Source: Cetobacterium somerae (GTDB lineage: Bacteria > Fusobacteriota > Fusobacteriia > Fusobacteriales > Fusobacteriaceae). Taken from it: a stretch of DNA of 64,000 nucleotides. Below the pieces are notes generated by a model. That model saw only the letters and a list, made by a program, of their open reading frames with translations, ran no database searches and was not told the origin of the DNA. This document shows positions 35,834-44,615 of the stretch, piece after piece. Every line of letters starts with the position of its first letter. Position 1 is the first letter of the stretch. Position numbers and translations under genes: made by a program. The stretch spans positions 186,001 to 250,000 of the forward strand of contig NZ_CP092519.1 in the NCBI RefSeq assembly GCF_022430525.1, read 5' to 3'.

Positions 35834-38188
35834 ATGGGAATAAAATTGAACTATCTATTTGAAAAAATAGACAATAGAGAAAATATAGTAACATTTGCTT
35901 CAAAAGAGCTAAACTTAGAAGTAAAGCTTTCGATTTTAGAAAAAGATATCTTTAAAGTAACATTTTTAAAAGAGGGTAAATTAAAACTTGGAAAAACTTG
36001 GACTGTAACACCTGGAATGGAAGATTTTCCAATAGAAGGAAGAGACAGATTTGATCATTCAGCATTCCAATTACCAAAATTTGAAATTGAAGAAACTCAA
36101 GGAATAGTAACAATTTCAACTGAACTTTTAAAAGTTATTGTAGATCTTAATGGTATGAAGATGACTTGGTTTGGAAAATCAGAAAATGAGTGGATAAAGA
36201 TAGCTCAAGATAGAAAAACTCAAGCTTATAATTTTGGATACTGGGATGAAAATATATACCATTATTTAGAGAGAGATTTAAAAGAACAATACTTTGGATT
36301 TGGAGAAAAAAGTGGAAAAGTAAATAAGCATTTTAGAAGAATGAGAATGAAAAACTTAGATCCAATGGGATACGATGCAGAATATAGTGATCCACTATAT
36401 AAGCATATACCATTTTATATAACTAGAAATCCAGAAACTAAATATTCTTTTGGATTATTCTATGATAATTTCTCAACAGTAACTTTTGAAATGGGAACAG
36501 AGTTGGATAACTACCACGGATTATATAGATATTTTGAAGCCAAAGATGGAGATTTAGATTATTATGTTATAGCTGGACCACAAGTAAAAGATGTAACAGA
36601 AAGATTTTCATGGTTAACTGGAAAAACTATATTTTCACCAAAATGGAGTATAGGGTATTCAGGATCAACTATGACTTATACAGATTTACCAGAATCACAA
36701 AAGCTTTTAAATAATTTTCTAGATGATTGTAAAGAAAATGTAATTCCATGTGATTCATTTCAATTATCTTCAGGATATACTTCTATTGGAGATAAGAGAT
36801 ATGTATTTAACTGGAATAATGAGAAGTTTCCAAATGTAAAAGAGTTTACAAATAATTATCACGCAAATGGAGTTAGACTATGTGCTAATATAAAACCAGC
36901 ATTTTTACATGATCATCCAAAATTTAATGAGATGAAAGAGATGGGATTGTTTGTAAAAGAAAGAAATAGTAATGAACCTGAGTTAGTTCAATTCTGGGAT
37001 GATAATGGAGCTTACATAGATTTTACAAATAAAGAAGCTGTTAAATGGTGGAAAGATAATGTAAAAGAAAAGCTTTTAGAATTAGGAATTGATTCAACTT
37101 GGAATGATAATAACGAGTATGAAATTTGGGATTCAAAAGCAAGATGTAATGGGTTTGGAGAAGAGTTAGATATAGAGTTGATAAGACCTATTCAAACTTT
37201 ACTTATGATGAAATCATCTTTTGAAGCTCAAAAAGAGTTTGATGGAAATATAAGACCGTACTTAATCTCAAGAGCAGGATGTCCAGGTATGCAAAAGTAT
37301 GTGCAGACATGGTCTGGGGACAATAGAACAGAGTGGAAAACATTGAGATATAATAACTATATGGCGATAAGTTTAGCTCTTTCTGGAGTGTATAACTTAG
37401 GTCATGATGTTGGAGGATTTTCAGGCCCTGCACCAACACCAGAATTATTTGTAAGATGGGTACAAAACGGAATTTTCTATCCAAGATTTACAATTCACTC
37501 ATGGAACGATGATAAATCGGTAAATGTACCATGGATGTATCCAGAAGTTTTACCTGAAATAAAAAAGGCTATGGATTTTAGAAGAAGGATAACACCTTAT
37601 ATCTATAATTTACTATATAGAGCCCATACAGATGGAACTCCAATAATGAAACCAACTTTCTATAACTATGAAAATGATAGAAATACATTTAATGAAAATG
37701 ATGAGTTCTTATTAGGTGACGATATGTTAGTAGCAACAGTAGTTACAGAGGGAGAAAAAGTAAGGAGGGTGTATTTACCAGAAGGAAACTCATGGTATGA
37801 CTATAATACTAATCAGCTTTATAAAGGTGGACAAACTATCGAGGTAGAAGCTAATTTAGGTACTTTCCCACTATTTATAAAAGAGGGAGCAATTATACCA
37901 ATAAACTCTACTGATAGTTATACTTTTGAAACAAAAGATGAAGATAAGAGAGCTTTTGTTATATATGCAAGTGAAGTAACAGGCAAATCAGAATTTACAT
38001 CTTTTGAGGATGATGGATTAACTCAAAGTTATAAAAAAGGAAATTGTGCAAAAATAACAGTAAAAGTAGAAACAAAAGATGATTCTATTGAAGTAGTTAT
38101 TGAAAAAAATGGAGATAAAGCATTTATTCAGGATGATTATGAAATTATTGTAATAGATTCTAAAAATAGAAAAGTGATAAAAAAATAA
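35834..38188 (+). CDS. GH31 family glycosidase
   Basis: A 784-residue glycoside hydrolase family 31 enzyme (alpha-glucosidase/alpha-xylosidase clan). Its beta-sandwich N-terminal region is followed by the catalytic barrel, with the nucleophile Asp in S-T-W-N-D-N-N-E (about residue 424) and the acid/base Asp in W-S-G-D-N (about 494), plus GHDVGGFSGPAP and RRRITPYIYNLLYRAHTDG. There is no signal peptide, so it is cytoplasmic and would act on imported glycosides. It is the last gene of the hexuronate operon, so an alpha-linked, perhaps uronate-containing, disaccharide is a plausible substrate, though this is inference. Confidence 0.9.
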   Translation: MGIKLNYLFEKIDNRENIVTFASKELNLEVKLSILEKDIFKVTFLKEGKLKLGKTWTVTPGMEDFPIEGRDRFDHSAFQLPKFEIEETQGIVTISTELLKVIVDLNGMKMTWFGKSENEWIKIAQDRKTQAYNFGYWDENIYHYLERDLKEQYFGFGEKSGKVNKHFRRMRMKNLDPMGYDAEYSDPLYKHIPFYITRNPETKYSFGLFYDNFSTVTFEMGTELDNYHGLYRYFEAKDGDLDYYVIAGPQVKDVTERFSWLTGKTIFSPKWSIGYSGSTMTYTDLPESQKLLNNFLDDCKENVIPCDSFQLSSGYTSIGDKRYVFNWNNEKFPNVKEFTNNYHANGVRLCANIKPAFLHDHPKFNEMKEMGLFVKERNSNEPELVQFWDDNGAYIDFTNKEAVKWWKDNVKEKLLELGIDSTWNDNNEYEIWDSKARCNGFGEELDIELIRPIQTLLMMKSSFEAQKEFDGNIRPYLISRAGCPGMQKYVQTWSGDNRTEWKTLRYNNYMAISLALSGVYNLGHDVGGFSGPAPTPELFVRWVQNGIFYPRFTIHSWNDDKSVNVPWMYPEVLPEIKKAMDFRRRITPYIYNLLYRAHTDGTPIMKPTFYNYENDRNTFNENDEFLLGDDMLVATVVTEGEKVRRVYLPEGNSWYDYNTNQLYKGGQTIEVEANLGTFPLFIKEGAIIPINSTDSYTFETKDEDKRAFVIYASEVTGKSEFTSFEDDGLTQSYKKGNCAKITVKVETKDDSIEVVIEKNGDKAFIQDDYEIIVIDSKNRKVIKK

Positions 38189-38191
38189 TTA

Positions 38192-38229
38192 AAAAGGACA
38201 ATATCATCAATGGGTGATATTGTCCTTTT
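38192..38229 (+). terminator. Terminator of the hexuronate operon
   Basis: A 15-bp stem AAAAGGACAATATCA (38192-38206) / TGATATTGTCCTTTT (38215-38229), directly after the GH31 stop. It ends the operon started at 28.8 kb. Confidence 0.88.
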
Positions 38230-38307
38230 AGTATTGTGAAAAAAATGGTGAAAATCATGTTCAAATTGAAAAAAGTAATCATAAAAAGATTTTTTTGTTT
38301 ATAATAT

Positions 38308-38336
38308 TGACATTTTTTAATCGAAATGCTACTATA
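38308..38336 (+). promoter_or_regulatory. Promoter of the DUF5058/peptidase operon
   Basis: TTGACA near 38308 is followed after about 17 bases by TACTAT (or after 20 by TATAAT). It is the only promoter-like sequence in the 200-base gap after the uronate operon terminator. Confidence 0.5.
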
Positions 38337-38388
38337 ATCAAGTGTTTCAAGAATTAGAGACTTATTTAAGACATTTTAGGAGGGATTT

Positions 38389-39090
38389 ATGAACGGGCAT
38401 ATGATTTATGCATCACACCCAATTATATGGGGAACAGCTATTTTTGGTATTATTATTGTTTTACTTCAATCGGGGTTAATCATTAAAAAATCAATATCAA
38501 CAGCTAAAGAGTTAGGGATATCTAACGATAAAATAACTAAGGGAATTAAAGTTAGTGCAATGGCCAGTGTTGGACCAGCATTAGGAGTAGTTGGAAGTTT
38601 ATTAGCACTTTTAGTTACAATGGGATCACCAGTTTCAACATTGAGACTAAGTTTAATAGGAAGTTCAAACTTTGAGGCAATGGCAGCAAACTTTGGAGCT
38701 CAAGCTATGGGATCTGAGCTTTCAACAAATATGTTACCAGTTGTATTTACAAATGCACTTTGGACTATGGCGTTAGGATCAATGGGATGGATTGTTTTCG
38801 TTTTCCTATTTGCACATAAAATGGATAAAGTTAATGGATTATTAACAAATGGAAGAAAAGCTCTTTTACCAGCAGTTGGACTTGGAGCTATGTTAGGATC
38901 TTTCGCATTCTTTAACATTGGAAACTTAATGAAGTTTAATACAAATCCTGATGTAACTGTTGCCGCTATATCTGGAATGATAATTATGGTAGTTTGCCTA
39001 AAGATAGGAGAGAAGATGGCTTGGCTAAAAGAGTGGGCACTTACTTTTGCTATGTTTGGTGGAGCAGCTATAGGACTTTTAGCAGCATAA
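38389..39090 (+). CDS. DUF5058-type membrane protein
   Basis: A 233-residue integral membrane protein with about six spans. The N-terminal region (HPIIWGTAIFGIIIVLLQSGLIIKKS, then KVSAMASVGPALGVVGSLLALLVTMGSP) resembles proteins annotated DUF5058. Function unknown. Start ATG 38389 after AGGAGGGATTT. It lies 16 bases before a second small membrane protein and then an M20 peptidase. The trio looks like a two-component permease plus a cytoplasmic hydrolase for an imported amide or peptide, but the transport role is inference. Confidence 0.75.
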   Translation: MNGHMIYASHPIIWGTAIFGIIIVLLQSGLIIKKSISTAKELGISNDKITKGIKVSAMASVGPALGVVGSLLALLVTMGSPVSTLRLSLIGSSNFEAMAANFGAQAMGSELSTNMLPVVFTNALWTMALGSMGWIVFVFLFAHKMDKVNGLLTNGRKALLPAVGLGAMLGSFAFFNIGNLMKFNTNPDVTVAAISGMIIMVVCLKIGEKMAWLKEWALTFAMFGGAAIGLLAA

Positions 39091-39106
39091 ATTGGGAGGA
39101 TAAAAT

Positions 39107-39769
39107 ATGGGAATTTATAATAGATATATAGATGATGTTACAAAAATAGGAAGAAGCACGATGGTTTTAGGATTTTTCGCTTCTCTTTTACCAGCATTAA
39201 TTATGACTTTTTACTTTGGATTTAATCCAGGATTGGCAGCTATAGTTGCTGGAGCTATATCACAAGCTTCTGTTTCTGGAGCTTTCTACTTTAGTGAGCC
39301 AATTAGTTACTATCCAATAGTTGGTAGAGCTGGATTATATATGGGATTCTTATCAGGAAATCTTGTAAATATGAGAATACCTGCTGCTATCTCTGCTCAA
39401 GAAGCTTCTGAGTGTCCTGCAGGAACTGAAGAGGGTTCTATAATGGGAACTATTGGAATAGGAGTTTCTATATGGATTGGTATTGTATTCTTAATACTAT
39501 CAGTTTTAGCTGGGCAAGCATTATTAAGTCAATTACCACCAAGTTTTATGGCACTATTAACTCTAGTTATACCTGGTCTTTTTGGAGGAGTTTTTGCACA
39601 GTTTGCAATAAAGTCACCAAAAGTTGCAGTTTTTGCTTTAGCAGTGTCATTTGCTATGACAAAGTTAGTTAACTTTATTCCAGGAAAACCAGCGTTTTTA
39701 ATTACATTAGTATCGGTTTTCTCAAGTATATTATTTGCTAAAAAACTTATGGAAAAGAAGGTTGGATAA
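39107..39769 (+). CDS. Multi-span membrane protein paired with DUF5058
   Basis: A 220-residue integral membrane protein with about six spans. I do not recognise a named family. A charged stretch, QEASECPAGTEEGSIMGTIG (about residues 98-117), interrupts the hydrophobic pattern between spans and may be a re-entrant or substrate loop. ATG 39107 follows GGGAGGATAAAAT. Its stop overlaps the peptidase start by one base, so the two are translationally coupled. Probably one half of a small permease with the preceding protein. Confidence 0.65.
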   Translation: MGIYNRYIDDVTKIGRSTMVLGFFASLLPALIMTFYFGFNPGLAAIVAGAISQASVSGAFYFSEPISYYPIVGRAGLYMGFLSGNLVNMRIPAAISAQEASECPAGTEEGSIMGTIGIGVSIWIGIVFLILSVLAGQALLSQLPPSFMALLTLVIPGLFGGVFAQFAIKSPKVAVFALAVSFAMTKLVNFIPGKPAFLITLVSVFSSILFAKKLMEKKVG

Positions 39770-40887
39770 TGAAAAAAGAGAGAGTTATAAATAGTTTTAT
39801 AGATATGGTAAAAATATACTCTCCATCGTTAAATGAGAAGGAGTATAGTGAGTACCTAGTAAAGCAATTAGAAAGATTAGGACTTGAAGTATATTTAGAT
39901 TTAGGTTTTAAAAAGTATGGTGGAAATGCCCCTACAATTTTTGCTAAATTAAAGGGAAATATTTCTGGAGAGGGAGTTACATTAGTAGCTCATATGGATG
40001 TAGTAGAGCCATGTGCAAATATAAATCCAATAGTAGATGGAGATTTTATAAAAACTGATGAAACTACAACTTTAGGTGGAGATGATAAAGCTGGTATCGC
40101 AGCTATATTAGAGGTTTTAGAAAACCTAATAGAGAGTGAAGCAAAACACGAAGATATATTTGTTCTTTTAACTCCATGTGAAGAGAATGGAATGCTAGGA
40201 GCAAAGAATATAGATTGGAATTTAGTTCCAGCTCATATGGTTCCAGCAAAGAATATGATTGTTATAGATAACTCTGGTAGAGCTGGACTAATAGCTCACA
40301 CAGCTCCAAGTAAGTATGATTTTAAAATCACTTTTAAAGGTAGAAAAGCTCATGCTGGAATTGAACCTGAAAAGGGAATAAATGCTATAACTCTTGCTGG
40401 AGTAGCTATTTCTAATATGAACATAGGAAGAATAGACACTCTTACAACTTCTAACTTAGGGACAATTCATTCAGAGTTTCCAAGTAATGTTGTAGCTGAC
40501 CTTTGTGTTGTTACAGGAGAGGTTAGAGGTCACTCTTTAGAGTCTATATTTGAAACGTTAAACTCTTATGAAAAGGCTTGTGAAAACAGTGTTGAAAAGT
40601 TAGGTGGAGAGTTTGTATTTGAAAAGGTATGTGTTTTCCCAACTTTAAAACCAACAGATGATCTTGTATTTGCAAAGGAGTTTGCAAAAGTGTATGAGAA
40701 TATGGGAATAGCTACTGAGCTTCAAGTTATAGGTGGAGGATCAGATAGTAACATATTTGCAGAAAAGGGATATAACTCAATAATCATTGGAGTGGGAATG
40801 GAAGGCGTTCACACTGTAAATGAAAAGTTAGATACAAGAGAGTTATTTAAAACTATTGAGGCACTAAAGAGTTATATTGTAAAATAA
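39769..40887 (+). CDS. M20-family peptidase (PepT-like)
   Basis: A 372-residue di-zinc aminoacylase/tripeptidase-type enzyme. Metal and catalytic positions are visible: VAHMDVVEP (first His, Asp), TLGGDDKAG (bridging Asp), TPCEENGMLGA (catalytic Glu-Glu), VIDNSG, and a C-terminal VGMEGVHTVNE with the last His. A dimerisation/lid domain begins near KITFKGRKAHAGIEPEKG. No signal peptide: cytoplasmic. With the two preceding membrane proteins it probably hydrolyses an imported peptide or N-acyl amino acid. A T-tailed hairpin follows. Confidence 0.9.
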   Translation: MKKERVINSFIDMVKIYSPSLNEKEYSEYLVKQLERLGLEVYLDLGFKKYGGNAPTIFAKLKGNISGEGVTLVAHMDVVEPCANINPIVDGDFIKTDETTTLGGDDKAGIAAILEVLENLIESEAKHEDIFVLLTPCEENGMLGAKNIDWNLVPAHMVPAKNMIVIDNSGRAGLIAHTAPSKYDFKITFKGRKAHAGIEPEKGINAITLAGVAISNMNIGRIDTLTTSNLGTIHSEFPSNVVADLCVVTGEVRGHSLESIFETLNSYEKACENSVEKLGGEFVFEKVCVFPTLKPTDDLVFAKEFAKVYENMGIATELQVIGGGSDSNIFAEKGYNSIIIGVGMEGVHTVNEKLDTRELFKTIEALKSYIVK

Positions 40888-40905
40888 AAGTAAAAAGATG
40901 AAAGG

Positions 40906-40933
40906 GACAGTTTTCTTAAAAACTGTCTTTTTT
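40906..40933 (+). terminator. Terminator after the M20 peptidase
   Basis: The stem GACAGTTTT (40906-40914) / AAAACTGTC (40919-40927) is followed by TTTTTTATTTTT. Confidence 0.85.
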
Positions 40934-40945
40934 ATTTTTAATCAA

Positions 40946-40985
40946 AATAAAGGGATGGCAATAGTTATATTGAATAATGCTCATA
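40946..40985 (+). promoter_or_regulatory. Promoter motif shared by two autotransporter genes, copy 1
   Basis: A 40-base region upstream of the trimeric adhesin, starting AATAAAGGGAT and ending in an ATAATGC -10-like segment. It aligns without gaps to 51583-51622 upstream of the second autotransporter (33 of 40 identical). The -35 position holds AAGGGA in both, not TTGACA. Confidence 0.6.
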
Positions 40986-41014
40986 CAATAGAATGATATG
41001 AGGAGAGTGAAAAG

Positions 41015-42067
41015 ATGAAAAGATTATGGTTAACATTGCTACTTTTGGGGATATCAGTAACAGTTTATTGCAACAATTTTGTGGGAGGAGATGGAGCAAC
41101 TGCTAGTGGGAGTTATTCCACAGCAGTTGGAGAGGGATCCAGTGCAAGTGGAGAGTACTCTACAGCCATTGGTTCAGAAACTACAGCAAGTGGATCAAAC
41201 ACGGTTGGAGTAGGATCTTTTGTTAATGCAAGTGGAGATAATTCATCAGCATTTGGAACAGGAAGTCAGTCAACTGGAGTATCGTCTGTAGCAGTAGGTG
41301 CTTTTAGTGAATCGAGTGGTTCAAATTCAACAGCTTTAGGAACAAGTAGTGTGGCAACAGGAGAAAGCTCTACATCGATAGGAATGCAAAGTGAATCAAG
41401 TGGTTCAAACTCTTCAGCTATGGGAACAGATAGTAAAGCAACAGGAGAAAATTCAACAGCTTTAGGAGCTTCAAGTAGTGCAACAGGGAATAATTCTGTT
41501 GCATTAGGAAAAGGATCTGTTGCTTCAGAAGATAATACAGTGTCTGTGGGAAGTGATGATACAAAAAGAAGAGTAACTAACATGGGAGAGGGAGTTGCAG
41601 AAAGTGATGGGGTTACAGTTTCTCAATTGAAAAAGAAAGCTGATGCAACAACAGTGGAGAAAAATACGCAAAAGATAGGTGAAAACACACAAAAGATAGG
41701 TGAAAATACACAAGCGATAAAAGAAAATAAAAAAGCAATTGAAGAAAATACTCAAGGAATAGCTCAAAATGGAAAAAGAATAAATGATTTAAGTGGTAGA
41801 TTGGATAAAGTTGAAAAGAAAGTAAATAAAGGATTATCCCTAATGGCAGCAATGGCAGCAATAGATTTTGGGCATGCTGAAACAGGAGATTTATTATTAG
41901 GAGCAGGAGTAGGTCATTTTCAAAATTCTCAAGGTGTAGCATTAGGAGTTATGTATGCACCAACTGATTCTACAAGAGCAGCTTTAAAATATTCAGTTAG
42001 TTCAGATGATATAAAAACATCAGCAGTGGGAGTAGGAATAACACATAAAATAGCAAATTTTAAATAA
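41015..42067 (+). CDS. Trimeric autotransporter adhesin (YadA-like)
   Basis: A 350-residue type Vc adhesin. The signal peptide covers residues 1-20 (ending VYC-NN). About nine YadA-head repeats of 14 residues (pattern S/T-x-A-x-G-x-x-S-x-A-S/T-G) span residues 25-175, then the neck (GEGVAESDGVTVSQL), and a coiled coil with tandem E-N-T-Q-K-I-G heptads (about 215-265). The C-terminal four-strand membrane anchor (from AIDFGHAETGDLLLGAG) completes it. The protein is short for the family. It probably mediates adhesion to host matrix or autoaggregation. ATG 41015 follows GAGGAGAGTG. Confidence 0.9.
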   Translation: MKRLWLTLLLLGISVTVYCNNFVGGDGATASGSYSTAVGEGSSASGEYSTAIGSETTASGSNTVGVGSFVNASGDNSSAFGTGSQSTGVSSVAVGAFSESSGSNSTALGTSSVATGESSTSIGMQSESSGSNSSAMGTDSKATGENSTALGASSSATGNNSVALGKGSVASEDNTVSVGSDDTKRRVTNMGEGVAESDGVTVSQLKKKADATTVEKNTQKIGENTQKIGENTQAIKENKKAIEENTQGIAQNGKRINDLSGRLDKVEKKVNKGLSLMAAMAAIDFGHAETGDLLLGAGVGHFQNSQGVALGVMYAPTDSTRAALKYSVSSDDIKTSAVGVGITHKIANFK

Positions 42068-42080
42068 AGTGTATTAAATG

Positions 42081-42114
42081 AAAAGCTAAGAGAAAAATAT
42101 CTCTTAGCTTTTTT
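42081..42114. terminator. Bidirectional terminator between adhesin and transaldolase
   Basis: A 13-bp stem AAAAGCTAAGAGA (42081-42093) / TCTCTTAGCTTTT (42100-42112) with T-runs in both orientations. It serves the adhesin (+) and the PTS/transketolase operon (-). Confidence 0.87.
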
Positions 42115-42119
42115 AATCT

Positions 42120-42755
42120 TTATCTATTCCAATCAGCTAAAAACTTAGCTATTCCAGCATCTGTAAGTGGATGCTCTAGCATTTTACAAAGCACAGGGTA
42201 TGGAATTGTACCAATGTGGGCTCCAGCTTTAGCAGCCTCTTTAGAGTGGTAAGTATTTCTGATACTAGCAGCTATAATTTCACTACTGATATTGTGAATT
42301 TTAAAAATCTCAGCAATCTCTTTTATTAGTTCAATACCATTTACTCCAGTATCATCAAGTCTTCCAAGGAAAGGACTAACGTAAGTAGCTCCAGCTCTTG
42401 CAGCTAAAAGAGCTTGATTAGCTGTAAAAATCAGAGTTACATTTGTTTTAATTCCTCTATTTACAAGGTGTCTACAAGCCTCTAATCCATCCTTTGTAAT
42501 AGGAAGTTTTATAACTATATTACTATGAATTTTTGCAAGTTCTAAAGCCTCAGCAATCATCTCATCAGCTTTTAAAGAGATAACCTCAGCACTGATAGGT
42601 CCATCTACAATTTCACAAATCTCAGTTACAACCTCTTTAAAATCTCTTCCCTCTTTAGCAATTAGAGATGGATTTGTAGTAACTCCAGAGATACACCCCA
42701 TCTTTGCAGCCTCTCTAATCTCATTTACATTAGCAGTATCAATAAAAATTTTCAT
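42120..42755 (-). CDS. Transaldolase / fructose-6-phosphate aldolase-like protein
   Basis: A 211-residue TalC/FSA-type short transaldolase. It starts [36 protein letters not shown] in the classical way (D-T-A-N, TTNPSL), with the Schiff-base Lys in [13 protein letters not shown], then [19 protein letters not shown] and [10 protein letters not shown]. It transfers a dihydroxyacetone unit between sugar phosphates. It overlaps the transketolase C-half by 4 bases and is the last gene of the minus-strand PTS operon. Confidence 0.94.
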   Translation of the reverse strand: MKIFIDTANVNEIREAAKMGCISGVTTNPSLIAKEGRDFKEVVTEICEIVDGPISAEVISLKADEMIAEALELAKIHSNIVIKLPITKDGLEACRHLVNRGIKTNVTLIFTANQALLAARAGATYVSPFLGRLDDTGVNGIELIKEIAEIFKIHNISSEIIAASIRNTYHSKEAAKAGAHIGTIPYPVLCKMLEHPLTDAGIAKFLADWNR

Positions 42756-43708
42756 AGCTTTCCTCCCAAAGCAAGTTCACTTGCTTTTTCTATAATTTTT
42801 TCAGCTGTTAAACCATACTCTTTCTGTAGGAAGTCTTGAGTTCCAACTTGTCCAAATCTATCTTCAACACCAACTTTTCTCATAGGTACTGGGTAGTTTT
42901 CCACAAGGACATCAGCAACAGCACTTCCAAGACCACCAGTGACATTATGATTTTCAGCTGTTATAATCTTTCCTGTTTTTTTAGCATATTCAATAATTAG
43001 GTCTTTATCTATAGGTTTTACAGTAAACATATCAATAACAGCGGCACTGATTCCTTGTTTTTCAAGCTCTTCAGCAGCTTTTAAAGCTTCTGCAACCATT
43101 ATTCCATTAGATATTATCGTAAAGTCTTTACCATCTTTTAGAACTTTTCCTTTTCCAATTTCAAACTTTTCATTTTCATCATATATTTTATAAGCATTTT
43201 TTCTAATTGTTGTTATATAGTGGATTCCATAGATATCTTTTATCTCACGAATTAGGTATTTTAACATAGTAGAATCAGTTGCTGTAATAACTGTAGCTCC
43301 AGGAATCTCTCTCATAAGAGCTATATCTTCAAAAGATGTATGAGTTCCACCATTGTGTTGTGATGTAATCCCTGTGTCTGAACCTAATATTTTTATATTT
43401 GTTTTAGCGTAAGCTCCAGATAAAAATATTTGATCATAACATCTTCTAGTGGCAAATGGGCTAAATGTATGAATAAAAGGGATCTTTCCAAGAAGAGATA
43501 ATCCACTTGCAACTCCAACCATATTAGCTTCCATAATTCCACAATTAACAAAGTTATTAGGATAATCCACACCAATAGATGTTGTAGTGATAGCTTCAGA
43601 AAGGTCAGCTTCTAAAACATAGACATTTTTATCCTCTTTAATAAGTTCTTTTAATGTTTCACTATATGCTTTTCTCATCTCTGTAGTTTCTAATATAAGA
43701 TTACTCAT
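42752..43708 (-). CDS. Transketolase, C-terminal subunit
   Basis: A 318-residue half-transketolase with the pyrimidine-binding and C-terminal domains. Key stretches are [40 protein letters not shown] (with the catalytic Glu of the pyrimidine half), [24 protein letters not shown], and [19 protein letters not shown] chose ATG at 43708, which has GAGGAGG upstream and overlaps the N-subunit stop by 8 bases. The longer frame to 43735 lies wholly inside the upstream gene. Confidence 0.93.
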   Translation of the reverse strand: MSNLILETTEMRKAYSETLKELIKEDKNVYVLEADLSEAITTTSIGVDYPNNFVNCGIMEANMVGVASGLSLLGKIPFIHTFSPFATRRCYDQIFLSGAYAKTNIKILGSDTGITSQHNGGTHTSFEDIALMREIPGATVITATDSTMLKYLIREIKDIYGIHYITTIRKNAYKIYDENEKFEIGKGKVLKDGKDFTIISNGIMVAEALKAAEELEKQGISAAVIDMFTVKPIDKDLIIEYAKKTGKIITAENHNVTGGLGSAVADVLVENYPVPMRKVGVEDRFGQVGTQDFLQKEYGLTAEKIIEKASELALGGKL

Positions 43709-44540
43709 TTTCAGCCTCCTCATCACCATTTTCAAAGTTTTGAATCTCCCAAAGAAGAACTCCCTTCATCTCATCGTTGAATCTAACGTGGTGATTCGCT
43801 TTTAAATCTTCAAAGTATTTAACACCTTGACCTTTAATAGTATCTAAAATAATGGCTTTAGGTTTTCCAAAGTTATCACCTTTTAAAGCTGTTTCAATCT
43901 CTCCAACAGAGTCACCTTTAACTTGCATAGAGTGAAATCCAAAGCTTCTAAGTTTTTCTAAGATACTAAAAGTTTCACAGATTTCCTCAGTTGTTCCATC
44001 TAGTTGCTTTTTATTGTTATCCACAAAAAGAGTGAAGTTAGTTAGTTTAAAGTGAGCAGCAAACTGGATAGCCTCCCAACACTGCCCCTCGTTTAGTTCA
44101 CCATCTCCAACAATACAGTAAACATGTCTTTCGCTACCATCTCTTAAAAGGCCTAAAGCTATTCCAACAGCAGCAGAGATACCCTGTCCTAAAGAACCAG
44201 TTGTCATATCAATTCCTGGAGTTAAATTTCTATCAGGGTGACTAGGTAAAGTTGTTCCATTGTCATTTAGTGTCATTAGAGTTTCTAATGGGAAAAAACC
44301 TTTTAATGCAAGAGTAGAGTAAAGACTAGGACCTGCATGGCCTTTAGATAAAACTAGAAAATCTCTATCTAAATTTTTAGGATCTTGGGGATTAATCTTC
44401 ATATTTGAATATAGTACCGCAAGAGTTTCTACAATGGACATAGCTCCACCAATATGTCCAAAACCTCTATTTAAAAGCATTTTTAATGTCTCTTTTCGAA
44501 TATCTTTAGCAAACTTTTCCATTTGAATAATATCGCTCAT
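43701..44540 (-). CDS. Transketolase, N-terminal subunit
   Basis: A 279-residue thiamine-diphosphate-binding half: GFGHIGGAMSIVETLAVLY, LSKGHAGPSLY, MTTGSLGQGISAAVGIALG and the TPP motif VGDGELNEGQCWEA...NN, with FVDNNKKQLDG. The two-subunit form of transketolase is a natural arrangement in many anaerobes and archaea, so this is not a broken gene. It follows the PTS IIC gene by 75 bases. Pentose phosphates or other ketose phosphates would be its substrates. Confidence 0.94.
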   Translation of the reverse strand: MSDIIQMEKFAKDIRKETLKMLLNRGFGHIGGAMSIVETLAVLYSNMKINPQDPKNLDRDFLVLSKGHAGPSLYSTLALKGFFPLETLMTLNDNGTTLPSHPDRNLTPGIDMTTGSLGQGISAAVGIALGLLRDGSERHVYCIVGDGELNEGQCWEAIQFAAHFKLTNFTLFVDNNKKQLDGTTEEICETFSILEKLRSFGFHSMQVKGDSVGEIETALKGDNFGKPKAIILDTIKGQGVKYFEDLKANHHVRFNDEMKGVLLWEIQNFENGDEEAENE

Positions 44541-44615
44541 AAAAACCTCCCAATGAAATATCTTGTAAAAATTTATGGATACCTATAAGGTATCCATAAT
44601 ATAGTTCTATAAATT

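Noticed and set aside
41266-41942. Several open frames opposite the YadA-like adhesin gene
   Set aside because: They mirror the low-complexity head and coiled-coil repeats, have no ribosome sites and lie in an unmistakable coding region on the plus strand.
42752-44540. Two transketolase pieces as a frameshifted gene
   Set aside because: Each half has its own ribosome site and natural ends. Split transketolases are common in anaerobes.
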